A DNA stretch of 23,803 nt from CAZTII01 sp964613305 (GTDB lineage: Bacteria; Bacillota_I; Bacilli_A; Erysipelotrichales; Erysipelotrichaceae), in assembly GCA_964613305.1 (NCBI GenBank), contig CAZTII010000023.1, positions 1-23,803 of the forward strand, read 5' to 3'. A program made the position numbers and the translations under genes. Numbering within the stretch: position 1 is the stretch's first letter; each line of letters opens with the position of its first letter. This document shows positions 8,009 through 16,660 of this stretch, one piece after another. Under the pieces are notes generated by a model. The model was not told where the DNA came from and made no database searches. It saw only the letters and a list, made by a program, of their open reading frames with translations.

Positions 8009-10261
8009 ATGAGAAAAAATATCGTTTTATTTTTTACAAATCCAATAAAGGTTGCGATATTAATTGTGCTTTCTATCGTTAGCATTTTTTATTTTTATTC
8101 GAGTATTGTTTATAACAATTTAAAATATGAAATTATAAATGCATTGGGTGAAACAACAAAACACACCGCAACGGCATTAGAAGAACGTATTTCTAGTGAT
8201 AAAAAAACAATGGATAATGTTGCGACCGCATTATCGAATGATCATTACAATAGTGAAGAAGCAATGACTATTTTACGTAAAATAACTAAAAAAAATAATT
8301 ATCTTCGTATGGGAATTATTAATAAAGATTTTACTGTTTTTAGCACGGATGATGCCTTTAATAAGCTTCCAGATCGTCCTTACATAACGAATGCATTTAA
8401 AGGTGAACTTTCTATTTCTGATCCATTAATGGATATTGTCAATGGAAAACCTGTTATCGTTTATGGAGCTCCTATTTATAATAATAATTTTACTGAAATA
8501 AATTCAGTTTTGTTTGGAACATTTTCGATTTATGATTATCAAAAAGAATTAACGAATGATATATTTAATTTGCGTGGTTCTTGTTTTGTGATTAAACAAA
8601 ATGGAACGATTGTATCTAGTTTTTCATACATAAACCTTGGTAATAAAAAGTATACAAATTTATTTGAACAATTAAAAATGGTTGAAATAAATACTGTTAA
8701 GTCAGTGGATAACTTAAAAAATAATATTGAATTGAATAAAGAAGGATATGTTGAATTATATAACATTTCAAAAAATGATTATACGGAAAAAATGTATTTC
8801 TATTATACTCCACTTAAAGTGAATGATTGGTATTTAGTGACTAGTGTTCCAACACAAACGTTGCACAATAAAATGTTGTCAACCATCACGTCAACATTTA
8901 TTCTTGCGTGTATTATTGTTGCGATTACTTGTGCTATTCTATTAGTTCTTATTCGTAATTTAAAACAATCGAAGAAAACATTGGAAGACATTATTTATAC
9001 AAATGAAGTAACTGGACAAATGTCTTATCCAAAGTTTAAGGTTGATTCTTTAGAAATACTTTTAGACAATCCATCGGACCAATTTGCCTTTATAACATTT
9101 GATATTGAAAAGTTTAAATATATTAATGATATGTTTGGTTATGCCGAAGGGGATCGATTAATTCGATACATTGATGCAACATTAAGAGAAAGTTGTCATA
9201 GTAATGAAATTACAGCTCATGTTGGTGCCGATAATTTTGTTTTATTACTACACTATGAAAATCGCCGTGAGTTATGTAATCGTTTGGACCATCTGTTAGA
9301 GGAAATCGAAAAGTATAATCGTCCTAATAATTCCTATTATAATATTTCTGTTTCAATCGGTGTTTATGAAATTGCATCAGGTGAAAGAAACATCGATGCG
9401 ATGAAAGATCGTGCGGAAATACCAATGAAACAATTAAAAGAATGTAAAACATATTCTTATGGCTTTTATGAAGAAGGTAACTGTAAACAAATTTTATTTG
9501 AACGAGAATTAGAGAATCGTATGAATGAAGCTCTTAGTAATGAAGAGTTTGTCGTTTATTATCAACCGAAATATGATGGATATACCCAACGGTTATGTGG
9601 GGCGGAAGCACTTGTTCGTTGGCAACAAAGAGATGGTTCCTTGCTTTCACCATTCAAGTTTATTCCTCTATTTGAACATAATGGATTTATTGTTCAATTA
9701 GATGAATATGTATTTAAACGAGTATGTAAAGATATAAAAGAATGGATTGAAAAAGGATATAAGGTCGTTCCAATTTCATGTAATTTATCCCGTAAAAATA
9801 TAGCGTTTACTAATTTAGCGGACACATATGAAGCAATTATCAATGATATTGGTATTAGTGCTGATCACGTTTCTTTAGAGATTACTGAATCTGCTTTTAT
9901 AGAAAACGATAGTTTAATTAAAAGTTTTGTTGCTAAATTGAATAATAAAAACTTTAAAGTAATTATGGATGATTTTGGTGTAGGATTTTCATCGATTGGG
10001 TTATTGAAAGATATCAATGTTCATACGTTAAAATTAGATCGTTCCTTTGTCGTTGATATTTTAGAAAATACTAAAACATATAATATTGTTGAAACAATTA
10101 TAAAGTTGATGAAACAATGGAATGTACGAGTGAATGCGGAAGGTGTTGAGACGATTGAACAACTTAACTGTTTACGCCAATTAAACTGTGATGAGATACA
10201 AGGATATTATTATTCCATGCCTATCGATAAAAAAAGATTTGAAGAAAAAATGGAAAAGTAG
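8009..10261 (+). CDS. Membrane Cache-GGDEF-EAL protein, probable c-di-GMP phosphodiesterase
   Basis: A 750-residue membrane sensor likely to hydrolyse cyclic di-GMP. A first membrane segment (~14-33) and a second (~292-315) bracket an extracellular region with the length and pattern of a double Cache ligand-binding domain. A GGDEF domain follows (~330-490). It keeps FDIEKFKYIND but has GADNF (406-410) in place of GGDEF and no RxxD inhibitory site, so it should not make c-di-GMP; degenerate domains of this kind often regulate the partner EAL domain. The EAL domain (~500-745) keeps its key motifs: EALVRW (E533), NLS, ITES, DDFGVGFSS, LKLDRSF, AEGVE and QGYYYS. These support metal-dependent catalysis. 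The ATG at 8009 follows a strong AGGGGAAG site. The gene stands alone between terminators, and its promoter resembles that of the adhesin, which suggests joint control of attachment. Confidence 0.92.
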   Translation: MRKNIVLFFTNPIKVAILIVLSIVSIFYFYSSIVYNNLKYEIINALGETTKHTATALEERISSDKKTMDNVATALSNDHYNSEEAMTILRKITKKNNYLRMGIINKDFTVFSTDDAFNKLPDRPYITNAFKGELSISDPLMDIVNGKPVIVYGAPIYNNNFTEINSVLFGTFSIYDYQKELTNDIFNLRGSCFVIKQNGTIVSSFSYINLGNKKYTNLFEQLKMVEINTVKSVDNLKNNIELNKEGYVELYNISKNDYTEKMYFYYTPLKVNDWYLVTSVPTQTLHNKMLSTITSTFILACIIVAITCAILLVLIRNLKQSKKTLEDIIYTNEVTGQMSYPKFKVDSLEILLDNPSDQFAFITFDIEKFKYINDMFGYAEGDRLIRYIDATLRESCHSNEITAHVGADNFVLLLHYENRRELCNRLDHLLEEIEKYNRPNNSYYNISVSIGVYEIASGERNIDAMKDRAEIPMKQLKECKTYSYGFYEEGNCKQILFERELENRMNEALSNEEFVVYYQPKYDGYTQRLCGAEALVRWQQRDGSLLSPFKFIPLFEHNGFIVQLDEYVFKRVCKDIKEWIEKGYKVVPISCNLSRKNIAFTNLADTYEAIINDIGISADHVSLEITESAFIENDSLIKSFVAKLNNKNFKVIMDDFGVGFSSIGLLKDINVHTLKLDRSFVVDILENTKTYNIVETIIKLMKQWNVRVNAEGVETIEQLNCLRQLNCDEIQGYYYSMPIDKKRFEEKMEK

Positions 10262-10285
10262 AGAAAGACTAGTTTAATTAACAAT

Positions 10286-10314
10286 TAACCGACGTAAAAT
10301 TTACGTCGGTTTTT
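10286..10314 (+). terminator. Rho-independent terminator of the GGDEF-EAL gene
   Basis: ACCGACGTAAA (10288-10298) pairs perfectly with TTTACGTCGGT (10300-10310) and is followed by TTTT. It lies 26 bases after the stop codon. On the other strand it lacks a T tail, so it probably serves the + strand only. Confidence 0.88.
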
Positions 10315-10356
10315 GTTAAGATTAAGGATTGTTTAAAAATCTATAAAACAAGATAA

Positions 10357-10384
10357 ATAAAAAACACCAATAATAATTGGTGTT
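10357..10384 (-). terminator. Rho-independent terminator of the fatty-acid operon
   Basis: A perfect 9-bp stem (AACACCAAT at 10363-10371 and ATTGGTGTT at 10376-10384) with a 4-base loop is followed on the - strand by TTTTTTATT. It overlaps the last bases of the plsC stop codon and ends the 14-gene operon. Confidence 0.88.
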
Positions 10385-11054
10385 AGAATAACAATGGTTT
10401 TTCAATAATATCATGAAGTGTTTTCGCTAAATCATTGATATCCATTTGTTTATAGTCTTCAAAGGTTAATAAATTACCAACAGTAACAGTAAATCCTTTT
10501 TTATTTTTAATGTTATTAAAGTCTTCGAAACTATCATGTAATGTTACTGGAACGATGGAAGCTTTTGCTAAATAAGCAGGTTTTAATGATGCGGCATGAA
10601 AGTCTGCCATTTTATTGCATTTTGCTCGTGTTCCTTCAGGGAATACTAACACTGACTTTCCACTTTTTAATGTTCTCGATGTTTCGCGTAGCATTTTAAC
10701 CGCACTATCTTGTTGACTACGATTGAAATAAATTAATTCTAATGATTTTGCCCAAGAGCTAATAATTGGGAATTTTTTATTTTCTTCCTTTGATATAAAG
10801 GTCATTGGAGTAGAAATTGCATCAACTATAACAAGTGGATCTAATGTTCCTTGATGATTGGAAACAAAGAGAATAGGCGTATTTTCATGGTATCTAATAC
10901 CATGTACGACAACCGGTGCTTTAGCAATCTTAAAGAATACATTAACACATTTTCTTGTGATGTTGTATTTTTCTTCGAATTTTTTATTTCTGATAACAAA
11001 TGCTGCTGGCCATGAAATAACTAGCCATAATATCGATAGAATTGTTCGTATCAT
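10383..11054 (-). CDS. plsC: 1-acyl-sn-glycerol-3-phosphate acyltransferase (PlsC family)
   Basis: A 223-residue membrane-associated acyltransferase that adds the second acyl chain to lysophosphatidic acid and so feeds FAS-II products into phospholipid. An N-terminal hydrophobic anchor covers residues ~3-21. The family blocks are all visible: catalytic HX4D as NHQGTLD (H67, D72), block II as ELIYFNRS, block III as FPEGTR (~138-143) and block IV as IVPVTLHDS. It is the last gene of the operon and overlaps acpS by four bases (ATGA). The PlsC family is diverse and other lysophospholipid acyltransferases share these motifs, but the operon position favours PlsC. Confidence 0.92.
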   Translation of the reverse strand: MIRTILSILWLVISWPAAFVIRNKKFEEKYNITRKCVNVFFKIAKAPVVVHGIRYHENTPILFVSNHQGTLDPLVIVDAISTPMTFISKEENKKFPIISSWAKSLELIYFNRSQQDSAVKMLRETSRTLKSGKSVLVFPEGTRAKCNKMADFHAASLKPAYLAKASIVPVTLHDSFEDFNNIKNKKGFTVTVGNLLTFEDYKQMDINDLAKTLHDIIEKPLLF

Positions 11055-11365
11055 GCTTCAATCACCGCCATTGCCATTGCATAGTCTCCATCGTGACTAA
11101 TTGATATAAATACTTTTTTATTATCAACAATACATGTTGGTTTTCCATTATCGTTGCTAATAATTTCGTAGGACCTTAAAGAACCGTGTCCGACAGCTTT
11201 AATTAGTGCTTCTTTAGCAGCAAATCTTCCAGCTAACCATTCTAATTGGCGAGTTTCTTTTAAGGTGTTAAATGTTTCCATTTCTCTGTCGGTAAGAATT
11301 TTACTTGCTAAGTCGCTATGTAAGCGATCTTTACGACAAATGTCACAACCTATACCAACAATCAT
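11051..11365 (-). CDS. acpS: Holo-[acyl-carrier-protein] synthase AcpS
   Basis: AcpS moves the 4'-phosphopantetheine arm from CoA onto the serine of ACP, making the carrier active. The 104-residue protein has the two family signatures: the Mg-binding GIGCDI with D8, and RFAAKEALIKAVG near residue 50; the C-terminal SISHDGDYAMAMAV also fits. It is somewhat shorter than the usual ~115-125 residues, the loss being in the central loops. It starts two bases after the fabZ stop and overlaps plsC by four. Its own substrate, acpP, is the first gene of the same operon. Confidence 0.95.
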   Translation of the reverse strand: MIVGIGCDICRKDRLHSDLASKILTDREMETFNTLKETRQLEWLAGRFAAKEALIKAVGHGSLRSYEIISNDNGKPTCIVDNKKVFISISHDGDYAMAMAVIEA

Positions 11366-11367
11366 AG

Positions 11368-11793
11368 TTAACCTTCAATTGCGAACATTAATTCGCCAAT
11401 AGCGGCGATTTCATCACCAACTTTAGCAACTGCTTCAGCATAACCGATACCAAAACGAAGACGTGTAAGTTGTACTTCTAAGGTTAATACATCTCCAGGT
11501 ACAACTTGTCGTTTGAATCGAATTTTATTTAAACCGGCAAATAATGCTAATTTACCTTTGTTTTCTTCCATGGATAATAATAGTACAGCACCAGTTTGTG
11601 CTAATGCTTCGCAAATTAATACTCCTGGCATTACTTTCTTTTGGGGAAAGTGACCAACGAAGAAATGTTCATTGGCCGTTACACATTTTTTTCCGATAAT
11701 TTTATTGTCTTCAATGGATTCAATGGTATCTACTAATAACATTGGATAGCGATGAGGAATAATTTTTTGAATTTCGTCACTTGAATATATCAT
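11368..11793 (-). CDS. fabZ: 3-hydroxyacyl-[ACP] dehydratase FabZ
   Basis: FabZ removes water from 3-hydroxyacyl-ACP to give trans-2-enoyl-ACP. The 141-residue hot-dog-fold protein keeps the PHRYPMLLVD signature and both catalytic residues: His48 in VGHFP and Glu62 in GVLICEALAQ. The ATG follows the fabF stop directly (TAA-ATG). It is the only dehydratase in the operon. Enterococcus uses a second, isomerising FabZ-type enzyme (FabN); no such gene is here. Confidence 0.96.
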   Translation of the reverse strand: MIYSSDEIQKIIPHRYPMLLVDTIESIEDNKIIGKKCVTANEHFFVGHFPQKKVMPGVLICEALAQTGAVLLLSMEENKGKLALFAGLNKIRFKRQVVPGDVLTLEVQLTRLRFGIGYAEAVAKVGDEIAAIGELMFAIEG

Positions 11794-13014
11794 TTAAATA
11801 CTCCATTTCTTTAGTATGATAGAAGCATTATGTCCACCAAAACCTAATGAATTACTCATTGCAATAGTGATATCAGCCTCTTTTGCCTCATTAAGAACTA
11901 AGTTTAAGTTACATTCTTCATCGGCTTCACGATGGTTAATTGTAGCTGGAAGAATGCCATTTTGTAGTGATAATACACAGATTAAAGCTTCAAGAGCACC
12001 ACTTGCGCCTAATAGATGTCCACTCATTGATTTTGTTGATGAAACAAATGGTTTATGAGTAAATACATTGTTGATAGCACTTGTTTCTGTTTTATCATTA
12101 AGTGGAGTAGAAGTACCATGAGCATTAATATAATCAATATCATTGCTACTAATTCCAGCATCCTTCAACGCCAATTTCATCGCCTTACTAGCGAAGATGC
12201 CTCCTGGACTTGGTGCTGTGATGTGGTTTGCATCACATGTTGTTCCATAACCGATGACTTCGGCTAAAATAGTTGCGTTTCTTGCTTTAGCGTGTTCTAA
12301 TTCTTCCAACACTAAGACAGCTGCACCTTCACCCATAACAAAGCCTGAACGTTCTTTATCAAAAGGAATACTTGCACGATTTGGATCAGTGCTTTCACTT
12401 AATGCACGCATGGCCATAAATCCGCCAATACCAACTGGTGTTATTGCAGCTTCACATCCACCGCTAATAACGACATCACTGTAACCATTTTTTATGTGAT
12501 GAAATGATAAACCGATCGCATCTGTAGCGGCAGCACAAGCTGTTACAACACTGTGCACCATACCATGACAATTGTGATCGATCGCGATTGCTCCAGCTGC
12601 TAAGTTAATTAGTGACATTGGAATAAAGTATGGAGAAATTCTTGAAGGGCCACGGGTTTCAATTGTTTTTGAAGCATTTTCAATGGATGCTAAACCACCA
12701 ATACCAGAACCTAAGATAATTGAAACATTGTTATCTTCTTCCATTACTAACCCTGAATTAGCAATTGCTTGTTTTGCGGCAACGCGAGCAAATTGAGTGA
12801 AACGGTCATTGAATTTTAAATCTCTTGGTGAGAAATAATCATCAAAATTTACATTTTCTACTTCAGCTGCTAATTTTACTTTGAAATCAGTTGTGTCAAA
12901 GTTTTTAATGGGTTTAATACCGCATGTTGATGATTTAATGCTGTTTAGTATTTCATCGACAGTATTGCCGATTGGGGAAACAACTCCCATTCCAGTTATT
13001 ACGACACGTCTCAT
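11794..13014 (-). CDS. fabF: 3-oxoacyl-[ACP] synthase II FabF
   Basis: FabF condenses malonyl-ACP with a growing acyl-ACP, the elongation step of FAS-II. The 406-residue thiolase-fold protein has the expected Cys-His-His site: C160 in VVTACAAATD, H299 in NAHGTSTPLND and H333 in KSMSGHLLGASG, with the conserved K328. The start ATG shares one base with the fabG stop (TAATG), which points to translational coupling. It is the only elongating ketosynthase in the operon, so it presumably handles both saturated and unsaturated intermediates. Confidence 0.97.
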   Translation of the reverse strand: MRRVVITGMGVVSPIGNTVDEILNSIKSSTCGIKPIKNFDTTDFKVKLAAEVENVNFDDYFSPRDLKFNDRFTQFARVAAKQAIANSGLVMEEDNNVSIILGSGIGGLASIENASKTIETRGPSRISPYFIPMSLINLAAGAIAIDHNCHGMVHSVVTACAAATDAIGLSFHHIKNGYSDVVISGGCEAAITPVGIGGFMAMRALSESTDPNRASIPFDKERSGFVMGEGAAVLVLEELEHAKARNATILAEVIGYGTTCDANHITAPSPGGIFASKAMKLALKDAGISSNDIDYINAHGTSTPLNDKTETSAINNVFTHKPFVSSTKSMSGHLLGASGALEALICVLSLQNGILPATINHREADEECNLNLVLNEAKEADITIAMSNSLGFGGHNASIILKKWSI

Positions 13015-13742
13015 TACATCACCATCCCACCATCGATAACGATAGTTTGTCCTGTTATATAGTTTGCTTTATCACTAGCTAAAAATTGTACACAACTAGC
13101 AATATCGTCTGGACTACCAAAACGACGAAGGGGAATTTGTGCTAGTAATTGTGTTTTTAAGTCTTCGTTTAATACTGCAGTCATTTCGGTATCAATAAAA
13201 CCAGGAGCAATCGCATTCACTTGGATGCCGCGACTACCAAGTTCTTTAGCACTCGCTTTTGTCATGGCAATAATGGCACCTTTACTTGCTGCGTAATTTA
13301 CTTGACCAATATTACCGATTAAACCAATAACGCTTGCCATATTGATGATTTTACCACTGCGTTGTTTCATCATGATTTTACTTACGTGTTGAATGCAGTT
13401 GAAACAACCTTTTGTATTAATATTCATTACTTTATCGAAGTCTGCTTCACTCATACGTAACATCAAATTATCTTTTGTAATACCAGCGTTATTAACTAAT
13501 ACATCAATACGACCATATTTAGCCATAATGTCGTTGATCATTGTTTTTACTGCTTCACTGTTATCGACAGAACATTGATACAACATATGATTTCCTTCTG
13601 GTAAACTGTTTAATACTTCTTCCGCTTGATGAATGGATGAAGCAAAATTTATGATGACATCGTAGTCGTTTGCTAATAGCTTAACGATAGCAGCACCGAT
13701 TCCACGACTTCCTCCGGTAACTAATGCAACTTTTCTATTCAT
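13014..13742 (-). CDS. fabG: 3-oxoacyl-[ACP] reductase FabG
   Basis: FabG reduces 3-oxoacyl-ACP to 3-hydroxyacyl-ACP with NADPH. The 242-residue short-chain dehydrogenase shows the nucleotide-binding GGSRGIG (10-16), NNAG (84-87), and the catalytic S137, Y150 and K154 (VNYAASKGA). The C-terminal TGQTIVIDGGMVM is typical of FabG. Its start overlaps the fabD end by eight bases. Confidence 0.96.
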   Translation of the reverse strand: MNRKVALVTGGSRGIGAAIVKLLANDYDVIINFASSIHQAEEVLNSLPEGNHMLYQCSVDNSEAVKTMINDIMAKYGRIDVLVNNAGITKDNLMLRMSEADFDKVMNINTKGCFNCIQHVSKIMMKQRSGKIINMASVIGLIGNIGQVNYAASKGAIIAMTKASAKELGSRGIQVNAIAPGFIDTEMTAVLNEDLKTQLLAQIPLRRFGSPDDIASCVQFLASDKANYITGQTIVIDGGMVM

Positions 13743-14673
13743 TTTCTTCTCCTAATAGTGCTTGTTTTGTTTTATTAAAACTAGCCATATCTTCTACATT
13801 ATAAATTGCGACTGATGCATTTTTATTTTTTGATATTTTTCTGACAAAAGCAGATAGAGTATTTTTAGGTCCAATTTCTACAAATGTATCAAATCCACGA
13901 TCGATTAACTGTTCTACTGATACTTGAAAGTGAACTGGAGAAACGAGTTGTTCTAGTAAACTATCAGCGATACACTTTGCTTCGACTCCCGTTAAATTCG
14001 ATAGAACAGGAATTTGTGGAGTTGACCAAGAAACGTTGTTTAATGCTTGTTTTAAAGCATCTTTGGCACTGCTTAGTAATGGACTATGGAATGCACCACT
14101 TACTGTTAATTCAATTGCACGACGAGCTCCTAATGTTAGTGAAATACTCATTGCTTTCTCTACTGCTTTACGCTCGCCAGAAATGACAACTTGATCTGGT
14201 GAATTTAAATTAGCAATAACAACAATTCCTTCATCACTTGCCATCGCACATGCTTTTTCTACTAAAGCCATGTCAGTTGTTAAAATAGCAGCCATGGTGC
14301 TATTGGTATTTGCTAAGGTATTTTGCATGATGGTACCACGAACCTTACAAAGTTGTAGACCATCTTGTAAGCTCATTGCTTTACTATAACCATAACTACT
14401 GTATTCTCCTAAACTTAAGCCACAAGTTGCCTCTGCGTGAATTCCACAGTCTTCTAACATACTAGCTAGTGAAAGTGATACAGCATATATTGCCATTTGG
14501 GCATATTGGGTTTGATTTAAAAGATCATTTTCTTCGAAACATAAGTGTTTTAATTCATCACTATTGTCAAAGGAATCCATTGTTGTTTTAAAGATTGCTG
14601 ATTGTTCATAACAATCTTTTCCCATTCCACAATATTGACTTCCTTGACCAGCGAATAGAAATGCTATTTTCAT
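13735..14673 (-). CDS. fabD: Malonyl-CoA:ACP transacylase FabD
   Basis: FabD transfers malonyl from CoA to ACP, supplying the two-carbon donor. The 312-residue protein starts with the family motif FLFAGQGSQ and has the nucleophile S87, the substrate-binding R112 (KVRGTIMQ) and catalytic H196 in GAFHSPLL. One departure is visible: the elbow reads GLSLGE rather than the usual GHSLGE, so a histidine next to the nucleophile is leucine. The catalytic Ser/His pair is intact, so activity is expected. It overlaps the FabX-like gene by four bases (ATGA). Confidence 0.95.
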   Translation of the reverse strand: MKIAFLFAGQGSQYCGMGKDCYEQSAIFKTTMDSFDNSDELKHLCFEENDLLNQTQYAQMAIYAVSLSLASMLEDCGIHAEATCGLSLGEYSSYGYSKAMSLQDGLQLCKVRGTIMQNTLANTNSTMAAILTTDMALVEKACAMASDEGIVVIANLNSPDQVVISGERKAVEKAMSISLTLGARRAIELTVSGAFHSPLLSSAKDALKQALNNVSWSTPQIPVLSNLTGVEAKCIADSLLEQLVSPVHFQVSVEQLIDRGFDTFVEIGPKNTLSAFVRKISKNKNASVAIYNVEDMASFNKTKQALLGEENE

Positions 14674-15734
14674 ATGATATCTCCTAATAATCGTTTTATC
14701 ACTTCTTCAACAGATACTAAATGATCCATTGGTGGTAAATGATCACCACTAAATAATAATCCATCGACAACATTTCCTTTAGCTGCTTCAATTAATGTTT
14801 CACTGATACAAAAAGGTGTTGTTTTAAAGACACATGATTTAATGCAGTTGACACAATAGTTTGGTGGAATGCGATGATTCGCTGCATTGGTGCTCATTGG
14901 ATTTGTTAAACAGCGTCCTAAATATCCTACTGGTGATAAAATAAACGATAATTCTTTTTTATCATGATTTAAATATTCGTTTTTAAACTTGATGTCGGCG
15001 TCACATTCAATGGTAGGAATGAAAGAAGTAGCTACTTGTACACCATCAGCTCCTAAGTCCATCATTTGTTTTACTTTTTCGTATGTATTTAATCCACCAG
15101 CGACATAGATAGGAATTTGTTTATTGTATTTCTCTTCATATTCCGCAACAATTGGTTTTACTTCTAAAAAGATTTCTTCAATGGATTGAGTTGTGTTGGC
15201 GTATAGATCAGCTGGTTTAAAGCCAAGATGACCTCCAGCTAAAGGACCTTCTACAACGACGAAATCAGCTGTGCATTGATTTCTTTTATCCCATGAACGA
15301 AGAAGTAATTCAGCTGCTTTACCACTGGATACAATTGGTGCAAGCAGAACATCATGACCGCTTGTAAGTGTTGGTAAACTTAACGGTAAACCTGCACCAC
15401 ATATAATCGCATCAACATTTGCTTCTAATGCAGTTTTTACACTTGCTTCAAATTGTTGAATAGCACACATGATATTTACTGCTAACAAACCTTTTCCTTC
15501 AGAAATAGTTCTTGCTTTTTCGACTTCTTCAAGCATTGCGTCATGATTGCATTGATTGACATTTTTAAGAAAATTTTCTTTGCGATAGCCTGGATGAGCA
15601 GCAGAAATAACGCCCATGCCGCCAAGTTTACAAACACTACCGGCTAAACCACCTAGGGAAATACCTACTCCCATACCACCTTGAATAAGTGGTATTGTTA
15701 AGTTATTCCATTTTATATGTTTAGATTTTTCCAT
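14670..15734 (-). CDS. FabX-like / nitronate monooxygenase-family flavoprotein with a four-cysteine cluster
   Basis: A 354-residue FMN TIM-barrel protein of the nitronate monooxygenase/FabK superfamily, clearly distinct from the FabK next to it. Visible signatures are IPLIQGGMGVGIS (14-26), GAGLPLSLP, APIVSSGKAA, VEGPLAGGH (catalytic-type H169) and GADGVQVATSF. The C-terminal part is longer than in FabK and carries C294, C297, C301 and C309 after SPVGYLGR. From memory, this architecture matches Helicobacter pylori FabX, an FMN and 4Fe-4S enzyme that turns decanoyl-ACP into cis-3-decenoyl-ACP for unsaturated fatty acids. Closely similar clostridial proteins are usually just called nitronate monooxygenase, and their role is mostly untested. 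The gene overlaps fabK by 22 bases and fabD by four, so a fatty-acid role is far likelier than nitroalkane oxidation. The ATG has AGGAG 11 bases upstream. Confidence 0.82.
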   Translation of the reverse strand: MEKSKHIKWNNLTIPLIQGGMGVGISLGGLAGSVCKLGGMGVISAAHPGYRKENFLKNVNQCNHDAMLEEVEKARTISEGKGLLAVNIMCAIQQFEASVKTALEANVDAIICGAGLPLSLPTLTSGHDVLLAPIVSSGKAAELLLRSWDKRNQCTADFVVVEGPLAGGHLGFKPADLYANTTQSIEEIFLEVKPIVAEYEEKYNKQIPIYVAGGLNTYEKVKQMMDLGADGVQVATSFIPTIECDADIKFKNEYLNHDKKELSFILSPVGYLGRCLTNPMSTNAANHRIPPNYCVNCIKSCVFKTTPFCISETLIEAAKGNVVDGLLFSGDHLPPMDHLVSVEEVIKRLLGDII

Positions 15735-16660
15735 TGTTGTAACAACTCCTCTTTATTGGCTGTTGCTTCACTCATTAATTCTTCTAATATTTCGGCAACC
15801 GTTTGAATTTTGTTGCACATTCCGGCGATTTGACCAAGCATGACAGAACCACGTGTGATGTCACCTTCAACAACAGCACGGCGTAATGCACCAAGAGTAA
15901 TTGTTTCTAATTCTTCTTTCGAAGCGTTTCTTTCTTCTAATTGACGATATTCAATCGCCATTTGATTTTTTAGGATTCGTACTGGTGTTCCAACAACGCG
16001 TCCTGTTACAATCGTATCTAAATCACGAGCTTTTAATACTGCTTTTTTGTAGTTTTCATGTACTGGACATTCTTCACTTACTAGAAAGCGTGTTCCGAGT
16101 TGAAAGCCACTTGCGCCTAATGCTAAACAAGCATTGATAGCACGACCACTAGCGATACCACCGGCAGCGATGACGGGAACATTGACGGCAGCGACGATTT
16201 GTGGAAGAATGGCCATGGTTGTAATTTCACCAACGTGACCACCTGATTCTGTTCCTTCAGCGATGATTCCATCAACACCATAATTTACTAATCGTTTTGC
16301 TAAGGCAACACTATTTACAACAGGGAATACTTTAATACCTGCATCTTTACATTGTTGAATGTATTTTCCTGGATTTCCGGCACCAGTTGTAATAAACGCA
16401 ACTTTTTCTTCACAAACAATGTTCATGATGTCATCGCAATATGGATTCATTAACATAATGTTGATACCAAATGGTTTATCCGTTAATGATTTTGCTTTGT
16501 CGATGGATTTCTTTACTTCTTCTGGTTTCATTGAACCAGTCGCAATGACGCCAAGTGCTCCTGCATTGGATACACAAGCGGCAAATTCAGCTGTTGCGAT
16601 ATGAGCCATTGCTCCTTGAATAATTGGATATTTTACATTGAATAGTTTATCGATGTTCAC
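15713..16660 (-). CDS. fabK: Enoyl-[ACP] reductase II FabK
   Basis: FabK is the FMN-dependent, NAD(P)H-using enoyl-ACP reductase that completes each elongation round. From the GTG start the protein has 315 residues, with YPIIQGAMAH (11-20), AEGTESGGHVGE including H142 (counterpart of pneumococcal H144), AAGGIASGR, LGTRFLVSEE and the C-terminal GSVMLGQIAG found in FabK. I chose GTG at 16660 over the ATG at 16684. The GTG overlaps the fabH stop as GTGA, has AGGAGG seven bases upstream, and begins the protein close to where known FabK proteins begin. The ATG would add eight residues (MGNRGGLN) encoded by that very ribosome binding site. Confidence 0.94.
   Translation of the reverse strand: MNIDKLFNVKYPIIQGAMAHIATAEFAACVSNAGALGVIATGSMKPEEVKKSIDKAKSLTDKPFGINIMLMNPYCDDIMNIVCEEKVAFITTGAGNPGKYIQQCKDAGIKVFPVVNSVALAKRLVNYGVDGIIAEGTESGGHVGEITTMAILPQIVAAVNVPVIAAGGIASGRAINACLALGASGFQLGTRFLVSEECPVHENYKKAVLKARDLDTIVTGRVVGTPVRILKNQMAIEYRQLEERNASKEELETITLGALRRAVVEGDITRGSVMLGQIAGMCNKIQTVAEILEELMSEATANKEELLQQWKNLNI

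Noticed and set aside
8760..8991. Antisense open frames inside the adhesin, GGDEF-EAL and fatty-acid genes
   Set aside because: They lie wholly within well-supported genes on the other strand or frame, lack ribosome sites and show no recognisable domain.
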